Source: Macrosoma leucophasiata (lineage: Eukaryota; Arthropoda; Insecta; Lepidoptera; Hedylidae). Taken from it: a stretch of DNA of 64,000 nucleotides. Each line of letters starts with the position of its first letter. Positions within the stretch are counted from its first letter, which is position 1. The notes under the pieces were generated by a model. That model made no database searches. It was not told the DNA's origin and saw only the letters and a list, made by a program, of their open reading frames with translations. The position numbers and the translations under genes are program-made. This document shows, piece after piece, positions 32,186 through 42,851 of the stretch. The stretch covers positions 21,116,001 through 21,180,000 of the forward strand of contig JAWQUS010000025.1 of the NCBI GenBank assembly GCA_036365455.1, read 5' to 3'.

Positions 32186-33439
32186 TAACATTTGTCTTAT
32201 GTGTGTCCCTGAAACGCCACGAAAACAGTAATCTAATTAATTTAGGCAAAGAGCCCATTGCGCTCTCAAATTACCCACGAGACAAGCGGCTTAAATATGA
32301 ATATCCGATCAACAAAAAACATTTGAGGCATTCTTGTTCAAGCTGCAGTGCTGTCCGTGTGTCTAAATGTGAAATGGTTCACGCCTAACGCAATTATTAT
32401 TCTCAAGATAAAAATATTTTCTCATTTTCATGGATGGCTAAAACACATTTTTTCTTATACAGTTATAGTGTACTCTATCGGAAACTGCTGACATTATCTG
32501 GTTACCCACATTGCAGCATACTCTTGTGTCGGGTTTCGAAGGGAACCTCACTTTTATACTAATGCGCTTGGTTTACAACAGATGTCTCTATTTTGTAGTT
32601 TTAAAGTCGATGTTTCAGAAATATAGCCGAACTGCATCCTCCCTAAGAAGTTTCAATGTTGTGTCGGTTTTTTTACAAATACTTACAACTATTTTTTTAC
32701 AAAAAAGTCAGAAATTTCATAAGCAATTTTAAATAAAAAACAATTTTGCAATTAAATGAGGCAAACTTTTCACATGAATCTTGCAAATATAACAACTCCA
32801 GTTGGAGATTGCCGTTTTATAAAGAAAATAAAGAAAATAGAGGTAAAAAGTGATCATAATCCACTCATAGCATGAAACAATTCTACCTATATAAAATATG
32901 GTGACGTTAGCAGACTTAGCTTGGGTGTGCAACCCGCGCACTGAGCGCCGCAGCGCCCCATGAGACGGCGGCGCCCGTGTGCATTGAACACCCTGCACTA
33001 TTGGTACTATAATACATACTGAAATAGAGACCAATTTTCGATATCAAAGAAGGCAACAGCTCACTTACGCCGTCTGGCGAGTTTGGCTTTTCGTTTTGGA
33101 ACTACAACCTATGGTAAATAGCCCGTGCGTTGCTATTCACTGCTATTCCATTATAAAAACAGTATTTTGGGCCGCTTTCTGTGACGTGTATTCCATACAT
33201 GTCAACTCGATGGAAAAATCACGGAAAACGCTTAAAAAACACTCTTTCTAAGCAATATTACATACGACACAATTGCAGCATGACATGTAAAGTATGTACC
33301 ACGTCTGACAACATTATGAATGAACTTCAATGAACTCTATGAACATTATTGGAACAAATATGAGCGCCATCTGTTGTTACGTGTTAGCAACGTTCACTTG
33401 TCCTTACATTGATATGATTGCCATCGCATTAGTACAAGT
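32186..33439. other. No gene seen
   Basis: Short ORFs only. A GC-richer patch at 32930-33000 (cgcgcactgagcgccgcagc) has no coding support. Confidence 0.5.
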
Positions 33440-33560
33440 TTATACACCCTGGGTAGGAGGCTATCACTTCTACGCTGGGGTAGTAGTTCTTGGGTTCGAT
33501 TACCGGGTTATCAGAGATAAAGGTGTACCTTTATCTGGTACTACGGTCCCTTATCGGCGA
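33440..33560 (+). repeat. tRNA-headed SINE, 5' part
   Basis: ggaggctatcacttctacgc and cttgggttcgattaccgggt, then ttatcagagataaaggt. The 3' part is absent. Confidence 0.65.
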
Positions 33561-33605
33561 ATCATGATTGCTGGCATGTGACTCGCATTCATTTACTTCC
33601 GCCTA

Positions 33606-34110
33606 CTCTTACGGCTTATTTGGCAGTCAAGTAAACTGACTCGTAGAGTAAAGCTCAGAATTTTCAAGTCCAACGTGAAGTCCGTGCTATTGTATGGCTG
33701 CGAAACCTGGAAAGTCACCAAGGCCATTTCATACCAACTCCAGGTTTTTGTTAATCGTTGTCTTCGCAAAATTCTCGGGATATACTGGCCCGAGAAAATC
33801 TCAAATGTGAACCTACTTGAACGCTGCCACGAAACTTCAATCGAGGAACAAGTTAGGCGCCGTAAGTGGAATTGGATTGGCCACACACTCCGACGGGGTC
33901 CTGATCACGTACCAAAACAGGCATTGGACTGGAACCCCCAAGGAAAGCGAAGGCGTGGTCGTCCGAAGCAGACTTGGCGACGAACAGTTACTGACGAAGT
34001 GAAGAAGATCGAGAAGTGTTGGAGTGAAATTAAGCGCGAGGCTCAAGACCGATCGAGATGGAGAATCTCTGTGGACGCCCTCTGCCCCATCTAGGGGACA
34101 TAGGACCATA
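33606..34110 (+). pseudogene. LINE C-terminal fragment (RTE-like)
   Basis: Open frame without a start context: KSVLLYGCETWKVT, NRCLRKILGIYWPEKISNVN, RRKWNWIGHTLRRGPDHVP, RRGRPKQTWRRTV and EIKREAQDRSRWRISV, ending at a stop near 34092. These are the post-RT C-terminal blocks of RTE-like reverse transcriptases. The endonuclease and RT core are absent, so it is a 5'-truncated copy of yet another LINE lineage. Confidence 0.85.
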
Positions 34111-34289
34111 TGTCACTCTTACGGGGAATAGAAGCGTGAAGTGGCATTGTCTGCTTCATCGGGCAATCGACCAGAGTCAGAGACTCTCACGTTAAGATCA
34201 GGTTTCAATAGCAAAGAGAAATCAGGTAAAAGGTATATCTCGCATTTAATAAAACCAAAGGAATAAAAGAAAATAAGCATCAAATTTTA

Positions 34290-34311
34290 TTCAAATTGGT
34301 ACGAATTTATT
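34290..34311 (-). terminator. Polyadenylation signals of nucleoside hydrolase A
   Basis: AATAAA on the minus strand at 34311-34306 and a second near 34290-34285, right after the TAG stop at 34315-34313. Confidence 0.75.
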
Positions 34312-34312
34312 A

Positions 34313-37300
34313 CTAACTTAAAGCAAATAATTGTAATAGAAAATTTCTGTACTCTTCAGTCTTCATCGAGTAAATAATTCTCACATTGCTGTCCTCTTTT
34401 TCTAATAATGTGTTTGTGTTAATACCTCGCATGTTACCTATAAACAATAAATAGTGCTTTTTAAACTGGTGAAAGAGTTCCAGTACTGGAGTTCGAGGGT
34501 ATAGGCACCACCACATTACCTAATACATCTGCCGCCTAATTGTAGTGTTCAGCACTATTGTGTTTGGGTTAGATAGTAAATGTATATAATAATAATGGCA
34601 ACCCTTGACACGTCCCACTGCTGGGCACGGGTCTCTCCCCTTCTTGGAAGGAGGCCTGGAACTTACTCCACCACTCTGCTCCAATGCGGGTTGGTGGAGA
34701 TAAGGGTTAGTGGCCAGCCCCCTGTCGGATGTTTTCAAACCGCCCATAAGGCCTCCAATAAGGTTTAACGACTGTTATCTATCGAGCAGCAACCGGGATC
34801 GACAGCTTAACGTGCCCTCCGAAGTACGGAACCGAGCATTTTAATTTGCCACTAACAGTCACCCAGTAACTCTACCACCAATAGGAAGGTTTATTGAAGT
34901 CGAAATTTTGAACAAACTTACCGCACATAATAATATCATTCTTTGAATATTTGTACTCTTCAACCAGATCTGATTTCAATGCTGCAGCGACAGTCGCTGG
35001 GTCGAGTGCAGTCCAAAATTCTTCTTTAGCTATTGACACCTTCTCATACTTGTTCTGAGCCTTCATTATGTCTGTTTGTATTGCACCTAGAACTTCTAGT
35101 CTCCACTCCTGGAAATTGAAAGCTTGAAGATTAATAATTGGTCTTTCCTTCTCTTTTTAATAAGTGCAATCTTTCATCTATGCTAATATTATAAAGAAGT
35201 TAATTTTGTAACTTTGATTGTTTGTTTGTTTGTAGGGGCTCATCTTCGGATCCGATCATGAATTTTTTTTCACAATCAGAAACCTACACTATTCATGCGT
35301 GCTATAGGCTATATTTTATTAAGGTAGAAGTAAAATAAATAACATTGCACCCGTACGAAGCCCGGGTGGGCCGCTAATTAGGAATAGAGCTGGTTAAATA
35401 TAGTAATAAGGCTGGGTTAATTAAGATGATGCACTTAATTTAACTTTAACAAATTTGTTAAAGAATTGGTTAAGGGAAGAAAAAAGTTTAAAATTTAAAA
35501 TTAGCTTTTGTAGTTACGTCATAAATTTAATTTTAACCACAACTAGCCGAGCCTCGTTGGTTAATAAGCGCAAAAAAAAAAAGTTGTTAATAAATAGTAG
35601 AACGATTTGCTTAAGTGCCTAGTATTATTGAAACATAATTATTATAGTTTTAAAAATATTTATTTTGTCAGCGTGTAGATACTTTTCATTAAAATCTATG
35701 TCGGGTTAATTTAATATCCACTGTTTAAGAAATTTTACTGGCTGTAGAGTTCCAGTAACGGAGCTAGCAGGTGTAGCCACTACCGCATTACCTAATATAC
35801 TTGCCGCTAAATGGTAGTGTTCAGCACTATCGTCTTCCGGGCAGGTGGTAATGTTCGGCCCTGTAATTTCCGGCACAGGGGCGTAACACCTTAGGCCTCA
35901 GAAGTGATAACGCATCTGCATTTTGATCTTGGTTTTTGTGTGTCTTTAGGCTGCAGTCATTACTTAACATCAATGTGAACCGCATGTTTGTTTGCCACTT
36001 CCATTACATAAAAAAAATCTTAGAAGGATATCTTACCCGTGTAAAGTTCAAATGACGTTTTACTTGTGAGAATGGTAGAACTGTTACTTTATCAGGACTT
36101 GCGTGCTGTGCTACAACGTGATACGCTTCTACATCCATATGTGCGTTAAATTCCGGATCTGGATGCTGGTCACCTATAGCAAAAATAACATTTAAAAACG
36201 TGTAATGGTCATCTAATGTATCTACTGTAATAATCTATAATAATCTATATTACAAAAATCAATTGGTGTTCGTTAGTCTCGCTAAAACTCGAGAACGGCT
36301 GGACCGATTTGGCTAATTTTAGGAAGGTTGATAAGGTAAGAAAAAACGAAGAAATTGAAGGGAAAATGGAAAAACCACAATTTTATTTTCCTATTCGATT
36401 AGTCCGTATCTATCAAATCCTTGACAAATTATTTTGTTCTGAGGCAATACGAAGTTGGCCGGGTCAGCTTGTAAATAATAATAATGGTTACCCTTGATAC
36501 GTCCCACTGCTGGGTACGAGTCTCTCCCCTTCTTGGGAGGAAGCCTGGAGCTCTCTCTACCACGCTGCTCCAATGCGGGTAGGTGGAGATAAGGGTCAGT
36601 GGCCAACCCGCTGTTGGATGTTTTCAAACCACCCATAAGGCCTCCGACAACGTTTTATGACTGCTATCTATCGATAGCAACCGGGACGACTTGATGTGCC
36701 CTCCGAAGTACGGAAACGCGCATTTGAGTTTGCCACTAGCGGTCATCCATCACACACCCAATGACGGTCAAACCATTCACGTCGTCGTCGTCGTCGTCGG
36801 TCATCACGTCCCGATGCCAGTCCTAAGATCGATGTGCAATATTTCTTGGTGGATACTGTAGATATAATACGATTAATACTATTGAAGCGCGCAGGGCCCC
36901 GCAGCTGGTGTAGATCGGAAGCGATCTACTCGGTTAAGCGATACGGGCGCGGTCGGGTGTGTGTTAGATGACCGCTAGTGACACATTAAAATGCGCATTT
37001 CTGTACTTCGGAGGGCACGTAAAGCCATCGGTCCCGGTTGCTATCGATAGATAGTAGTCGTTAAAACCTTGTCGGAGGTCTTATGGGCGGTTTGAAAACA
37101 TCCGACAGCGGGTTGCTAACCCTTATCTCCACCTACCCGCATTGGATCAGCGTGGTGGAGTAAGCTCCAGGCCTCCTCCCAAGAACGGGAGAAACTCGTG
37201 CCCAGCAGTGGGACGTATCAAGATTATTATTATTATGAAAGATTATGTCAATAAAACTTAGCCCATCTCTTACAAATTTACCCCATTTGATGGCAAGTCA

Positions 37301-40300
37301 CTTTTTACATAACAAACACTTGTTGGCTCTGGAAGTTTCTAAATAAATATCTCTCAGAGTGAATGGTAGTTGTAGATTTAAATTAATAATTTAAATTAAC
37401 TTACTGTGAATGTGTCCAGCTCCAATATAAAGGTGTGATAGTCGTCCCAAAAAATTTTGATCCAGCTTGATAGCCAAAGCAACATTGGTCAAGGTGCCTA
37501 TAGTTATCACAGTCAATTTTCCTGAAAACACAAAGTACTTTTTTAAATTGTAACATTAAATTGATAAACAGTTAAAGGAATTGTTGGATACTGTAAATTT
37601 CCATGAAATATTGTGGGTTGAATAATAACATGATTTTTAGTTTCAGATTGAAAAGTAAAAACTTTATTTCAAGTTTTAAACGTTTACCTTTATGCTTCTT
37701 AGATAATTCAATTAAAGCCGTCACGGCATCCTGTTGTTGAGCTGGCACCAGGTCTGAAAGTATTTCTCCGCTGTCTCCCAATCCATCTTCACCGTAATAC
37801 GCACTTGTATATGGAGTAGTTACAAGAGATGCTTTGGATCCTCTAAAAATTGGCACCTGGAATATGAAGATTTTGGATTTATTAATTTTGAGTAAATTCA
37901 TTTTTCGTATAAAAAATTACAGTACAAAAGGGCGGTTCATTAAATTCGTTCGTAATCAGGGGGGAGGAGGGGTGGAAGTTGTTAAGTATGATGGCGCGTG
38001 TTAAGAAGATAGGAAAAAGCGGGAAATGGCGTGACGAAGTGATGGCCTATCACGGACAGGGGGTCGAAAATACCGATATTTTGCATGACATAGGAGACAG
38101 CTTTGGGGCTCCAAAGCTGTTTCATACAAACAATGCTAAAAAGAACAAAGTAAAATGGCATACTGACGTCTATTTGTTGCTATAAAAAGAATAAAGCAAA
38201 AGCGACAGCCTGATATTTGAGAACAACTTATTGACCCTTAGATTATAAGGAATCGATCGAACTCCATTTGTGACATTCTATCGACACAACGATTCGAATT
38301 AGTTTGTCATAAATTGCGTCACTATGACCAACATGAAAAATTTGACTTCGGTCGGAATTTGAATCTATGACCAACAATTCCTGCTGCTTTACCCCTAAGC
38401 TACCAAAGAGTAAAGCTTCTCTAAAAATGGGTTCAACGATCGATGAGAAAAAAAGTAATTGGATAAAGGTCTCGCGTTCATAAAAGAGATATTTAATTAT
38501 ATTGAAAACTGGCCTTTGAACTGATCATTGATGATATTCTTTAACCTATCTGCTTCCAAATGGTAGTGTTCAGCACTATCGTGTTCCTGCCAGGTTGTAA
38601 TGTATGGCCTTTAATTTTGAGTACTTACTTATGTTTAACAATTTAGATCTCATAAGTCTTCATCGCCAACACATCTAATAAGATGAAATCTCTTGTTTTT
38701 ATGTAGTTGTTTATAGGCTAAAATATTTACTAACTCGTACCTAGTTTAAACTGTGAACTGTACGCTTGTTTGCCACTTCATCAACTTTGCGTTGATCGGA
38801 ACAACAAAAACGATATTAGAGAGTCCGATTGACAGAAATATCCAAAAGTCGAAAATTGTTACGTCAAATCAGAGATTACTTGATAGCAGTCACCATTTAT
38901 CGATCGATGTGAAGTAATTTGAATGTAATTTCTCATAGAATTTCAACAAACAACTTACTTACGTCTTGTCTTTTCGCAACTTTCAAAATTCGTTGATTGT
39001 TAACGTACACGTTATTCTCATTCGTATTACCGTTGCCCGTTGTCAATCCGGCTAATTTTGGTCTGAAGGTAAAATATGAGCACATTGTTAGAAATGTATG
39101 GTAGGTACCTAAGTATTTTATCGATAGATCTTATTCGTTTTTTTAAATTAAGTACAACAATTTCTTTTAAAGAACCGTCACTAATGTCAACGGTTTTTAA
39201 TACTTCAATCTTTTTTTTGCAATTGATTTACCTATGGTAACTATTTCACCAGATACCTACTTGCATCTGGCTTCATAATCATTAATCCTCTAATGTTAGG
39301 TAAATACTTCATTTACATAAAAACAAAATTAGTAAAAATTGCGATAATTAGTAAAAATTTACTCGATTGCACTGGTGGTAGAAGTCCTGTGTCCATCACA
39401 TGACTTCTACTACCAGTGCAATCGAGTAAATTTTTACTAATTATCGACCACCAGTGCAATCGAGTAAATTTTTACTAATTATCACTATCGCAATTTATCA
39501 CTATCACTAGCACTATTGCATACTTGCCGCTATAAGGTAGAGTTCAGTATTTTATTTTGGCCCAGAAGTGGTAACGGATCATACAAATGATTGAATTCAT
39601 TGAAATCTCAAAAAAAAATTCGTAGATGTTTACAGGCTATATGGCCTACCATCAATGTTAACTGTCTGTTTGTTTGTCGTATTATTGCATAAAAAATTGA
39701 ATAAATCTTTGCCATTGTCAAATGAAGTAAATTTTTTCCTAAATTCAATTCAATCAATCAAGAAACAATTCCTTTGTTAGTTTGTTTAGGATATCATAAT
39801 CAGTAAACATGACCCTGTTTGTTTATCTTTCAAATGCTCTTACAAGTAGTAATGCACGTCATAACGAGTTATATAGATTAGTGTGTACACATAGATACTA
39901 TAAAATATTTCACTGCTTGATAAATTGTTTTTTGAATATTAGTATTTTTGGTTACTGAAGTACTCACCCATTAAAATGTTTCTCATACAACAAAGCAAGA
40001 AATATCGCCATGGCATCGTCTCCACCAGCGTCATTATCTATTACTAATTTTGGTCGCGTATCTTTGCTGTAAAATAAGAATGACATATCGTTAATTTTAT
40101 TCAATTTACTCAGAACAGTGAAGCATACCCAAGATTTATTGAATGTTTTGTTTAAAAAAATGTTCACAACTTTTTCTTTACCGCTTCGTCACTACTATGA
40201 TTCTGATTCATTTATATCATATCTATATTCGAGTAAGATTACAGGTCAAGGCTGTCTTGTCTCTCATGTCTATTTACAATTACTTAACTGTAGGTATTAT

Positions 40301-40459
40301 GCAAAAGTTATTGCCTTTTTCAATTTTATTTCAATTACGCCAAGAACATAAATAATTGTTAACATGATTATTTTAGTATTATAACTGCTAGTATCACAAC
40401 ACTTACATGACATCACAAAACACGCCGGTTATTACTAGTATTATGATAAACTTTATCAT
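34313..40459 (-). CDS. Nucleoside hydrolase A (inosine-uridine preferring type), secreted, complete, 8 exons
   Basis: Predicted enzyme hydrolysing the N-glycosidic bond of ribonucleosides to base plus ribose. Exons (minus): 40459-40407, 40066-39968, 39062-38963, 37856-37688, 37521-37405, 36173-36037, 35108-34922, 34437-34313. These sum to 987 nt, or 328 residues plus TAG, the usual family length; all introns are GT/AG and in phase. Residues 1-16 (MIKFIIILVITGVFCD) look like a cleavable signal peptide, so the product is probably secreted or vesicular. The Ca/ribose-binding motif reads VIDNDAGGDDAMAIFLALL (DxDxxxDD), followed by GLTTGNGNTNEN, YYGEDGLGD, GTLTNVALAIK and PEFNAHMDVEA (the NEFN/PEA region). 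At the C-terminal catalytic block, where inosine-uridine enzymes have HDP, this protein has ALDP: Asp kept, His replaced by Leu. A polyadenylation signal lies immediately after the stop (34311-34306) and another at about 34290. It is a tandem paralogue of the gene at 58146-46716. Confidence 0.93.
34467..34578 (+). repeat. A-tailed repeat, 5' part only
   Basis: actggtgaaagagttccagt to gtttgggttagatagtaaat, where the 5S-headed SINE begins. Confidence 0.75.
34587..34866 (-). mobile_element. 5S-headed SINE, head truncated
   Basis: Tail and body are present; it breaks off at cactaacagtcaccca, inside the 5S-like head. It lies between exons 7 and 8 of nucleoside hydrolase A, joined to a truncated A-tailed repeat at 34467-34578. 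Confidence 0.8.
35172..35374 (+). repeat. Interspersed repeat
   Basis: gctaatattataaagaagtt, gtttgtttgtttgtaggggc and cgaagcccgggtgggccgct, in intron 6 of nucleoside hydrolase A. Confidence 0.65.
35740..36018 (+). mobile_element. A-tailed repeat, near complete
   Basis: tactggctgtagagttccag to cacttccattacataaaaaa; ends 20 bp from the exon 6 donor of nucleoside hydrolase A. Confidence 0.8.
36240..36474 (+). repeat. Interspersed repeat
   Basis: ctcgagaacggctggaccga and gaggcaatacgaagttggcc, joined to the 5S-headed SINE at 36475. Confidence 0.65.
36475..36757 (-). mobile_element. 5S-headed SINE, head truncated
   Basis: Minus copy from aataataatggttacccttg to tagcggtcatccatcacaca. In intron 5 of nucleoside hydrolase A, facing the plus copy at 36885-37238. 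Confidence 0.8.
36781..36800 (+). repeat. (GTC)n microsatellite
   Basis: cgtcgtcgtcgtcgtcgtcg between two inverted SINEs. Confidence 0.95.
36885..37238 (+). mobile_element. 5S-headed SINE, full copy
   Basis: Plus copy from agcgcgcagggccccgcagc to the ATT tail. The head has gttaagcgatacgggcgcgg. It forms an inverted pair with the copy at 36475-36757, 128 bp away, with a (GTC)n run between them (36781-36800). Confidence 0.8.
38335..38440 (-). repeat. Single tRNA-like arm of the foldback family
   Basis: tttgacttcggtcggaattt and gctgctttacccctaagcta resemble one arm only. Degenerate. Confidence 0.6.
38548..38783 (+). repeat. A-tailed repeat, degenerate
   Basis: ggtagtgttcagcactatcg to gcttgtttgccacttc, with several indels. 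Confidence 0.65.
39343..39483. repeat. 44-bp hairpin plus a third direct copy
   Basis: Arms 39343-39386 and 39402-39445 pair with one mismatch; the text accagtgcaatcgagtaaat then repeats directly at 39449-39483. In intron 2 of nucleoside hydrolase A. Confidence 0.95.
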
Positions 40460-40715
40460 TTTTGAAACGTCCGTATCTCAACGCTGCAGATCACTGACTG
40501 TTGTTCACAGATTACCTTAAACTAACTGTAGCTTCGTCTGTGATTCTGAATGATTCTTGTGCTTCCTTTTTATGACTAAGTATTGAGTGACAAGATGTTC
40601 TTCATTCAGTAGTTCAATTGTGATTGTATTTATTTGTGCGTAAACATCTTAGTAGCTAGAAGCTGGTCATGATTGATGGAGTAGTTAAATTATATTCTTA
40701 TATTAGTTAGCCGTA

Positions 40716-40990
40716 TTTTTTTTGTGTATAGGGTGAGGACGATCCAACGGGCCTCCTGATGGCAAGTTGTCACTATCGCCTATGAACATTTGCAATACCA
40801 GTTACCAACGCGCTGCCAGTCCTGAAGGAGTCTTTTGACGCCATTTTTGAAGAACCCCATATTGTAGTACCGAGGGAACACGGGCGGAAACGAGCGCGAG
40901 CGTACAGTTGAGCACTGTCCGGTGGAATTTCTCTCTTCGGTAGGTGGTGCAGTGTAAGAAATGAGACGGTGGCACCATATCATAATAGTT
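40716..40990 (-). mobile_element. LINE 3'-end family (polyT-led, minus)
   Basis: Poly-T start, then cgggcctcctgatggcaagt, ccaacgcgctgccagtcctg and ttttgaagaaccccatattg. Homologous to 49128-49326 and 56481-56695. Read on the minus strand it ends in poly-A, as a LINE 3' end does. It lies just upstream of nucleoside hydrolase A. Confidence 0.7.
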
Positions 40991-41528
40991 CAGCACAGCA
41001 CTCACCATTGTACCCAGAGACGGTATAGAAGTATAGAACGCAATAGACTCCGAATATCTCTGCGCAGGCTCAAATGTTCGAGCCTGGCAGTAAGTCCTTT
41101 TTTGCTAACTTTGTCATTCGAACGCCATTAAATCGCTTCGCTATCTTGCTCTAGCATAAGCCACGCGCATTAGTTTGAGCAAAACAGCGGAGCTATTCAA
41201 CCGCGATCCAACGATAATTACGAATAACGTAAGCACAATTAATATGAGCACAGTTTTAATATACCTAGTTTGAGAACATAGAAGTATAAACCTAGGGTAT
41301 AGACAAAAGATTGCAAAAAAGTGTCTCCATAACATTCGTGGACTAATAAATAAAATGATAATAAAGTTGAAAGGAATAAACAGTTCCAATTGACATTTTA
41401 GCTAAGTCGATTGATTACATTTATTCAAATAATACCTATTTCGTATTCAATTCTTATCAATTCATTTATCATTAAGTACGGCAAAGAATACCAAATTTAC
41501 ATGTAAGTATGTAATGTGCAAGTGTGTA

Positions 41529-41577
41529 ATTCAAGAAAAATGGAGAGATAAAAATTATCTCTCCATTTTTCTTGAAT
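41529..41577. repeat. Perfect 23-bp hairpin at a LINE 5' junction
   Basis: Arms 41529-41551 and 41555-41577 (attcaagaaaaatggagaga...), 3-nt loop, immediately before the LINE tail at 41578. Confidence 0.95.
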
Positions 41578-41958
41578 CGTTCGTAATGAAGATGTAAGAA
41601 AGAGACTTTGTGTGAATGATAGTATCGGTGTAAAAATGAAAAAAGGCATGCTCCGATGGTTCGGGCATATAGAAAGAATGTCGAATGAGCGAATGACTAA
41701 ACAGATATACAATGCGAATGTGGATGGTTGCAGAGGCCCAAGAAGACCAATACTGACCTACCATGACCAAATAGGTCGAGTTCTGTCTGATGGTGGGGTC
41801 AAAAGTCTTAGGAATCGGCGTGCATGTATGAAGAGAATGATGAAGGTAGACGAGGCACGAGAGGTTTGTCTGAACCGGGATATCTGGTGCTCTACACTCT
41901 CTGCCTACCCCGTCAGGGACCTGGCGTGGAGATACATACATACATACATACATACATA
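41578..41958 (+). mobile_element. 5'-truncated LINE tail with (TACA)n end
   Basis: Translates to RKRLCVNDSIGVKMKKGMLR, WFGHIERMSNERMTKQIYN, GCRGPRRPILTYHDQIGRV and NRDIWCSTLSAYPVRDLAW, then ends in a TACA microsatellite at 41933-41957. Same family as 44900-45403, 48030-48385 and 53985-54512. A perfect hairpin (41529-41577) lies at its 5' truncation point. Confidence 0.85.
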
Positions 41959-41981
41959 AAAAATATTTCGGGTAGGGCTTT

Positions 41982-42128
41982 GATGTAGGTATGGCCCTGT
42001 AATATCTATGAATGAAACATTACAACTAAGCTCTCAGGTGTGGCAACGCATCTGCATTTTGATCTCTGGTCTTTGAGAAAGTGTCTATAAGCTGCAGTCA
42101 TCACTTAACATTCATGTGAACTGTACCT
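41982..42128 (+). repeat. A-tailed repeat, 3' part
   Basis: atggccctgtaatatctatg to attcatgtgaactgtacc. Confidence 0.65.
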
Positions 42129-42624
42129 GTACCCACCTAAAAATGCTGTTCTGATATAAACCTACATTTGGTTCTGACCAATATGGACTTCTCAATTCCA
42201 TTCTATTCTACCTATTCGCACCCTTCAATATTAACAAACACCCTAGAACCCTAAACAATAATCCAACTCTAATCTTATTCCAATATACCTATTAATTTCT
42301 TTTTTGGTTAGGTAAGTACTAAGACCTATTGAATTTAACATAAACCAAAGTCGCCTATTTGTATCGTACACTCATAAGATGCACCAAAATATAAACAAAC
42401 ACTCACTCGGCTTCCATTTTCTAAACACAACAGGCCTTCCCTGAATCAAAATGCAGACTGAATTACTCTTTGTTCAATACGCTCCACACGCCGACGGTTA
42501 AAAATAGAAATGGTCTAGGCTTTGTAAAAAACATCGATGTATAAAAATATCGATACTTTTTTTTTGAAGGAATCGACTTACATAGTCAATATCTTACGTA
42601 CAACCCGAAGGTGTATATGTATAT

Positions 42625-42851
42625 ACTTGCCGCTAAGTGGTAGTGTTCAGCACTATCGTGTTCCGGTCAAGAGGTAATGTACGGCCCTGTAATTTCCTAC
42701 AGGGCTTAGACTACACCTTAGGCCTCAGGAGTGGTAACGTATCTGCATTTTGACCTTGTTCTTTGTGTGGGTGTCTATAGGCTGCAGTCATCACTTAACA
42801 TCAATGTGAACTGCATGCTTGTTTGCCACTTCCATAGCATAAAAAAAAAAT
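42625..42851 (+). repeat. A-tailed repeat, 5'-truncated
   Basis: tatacttgccgctaagtggt to gccacttccatagcataaaa. Confidence 0.8.
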
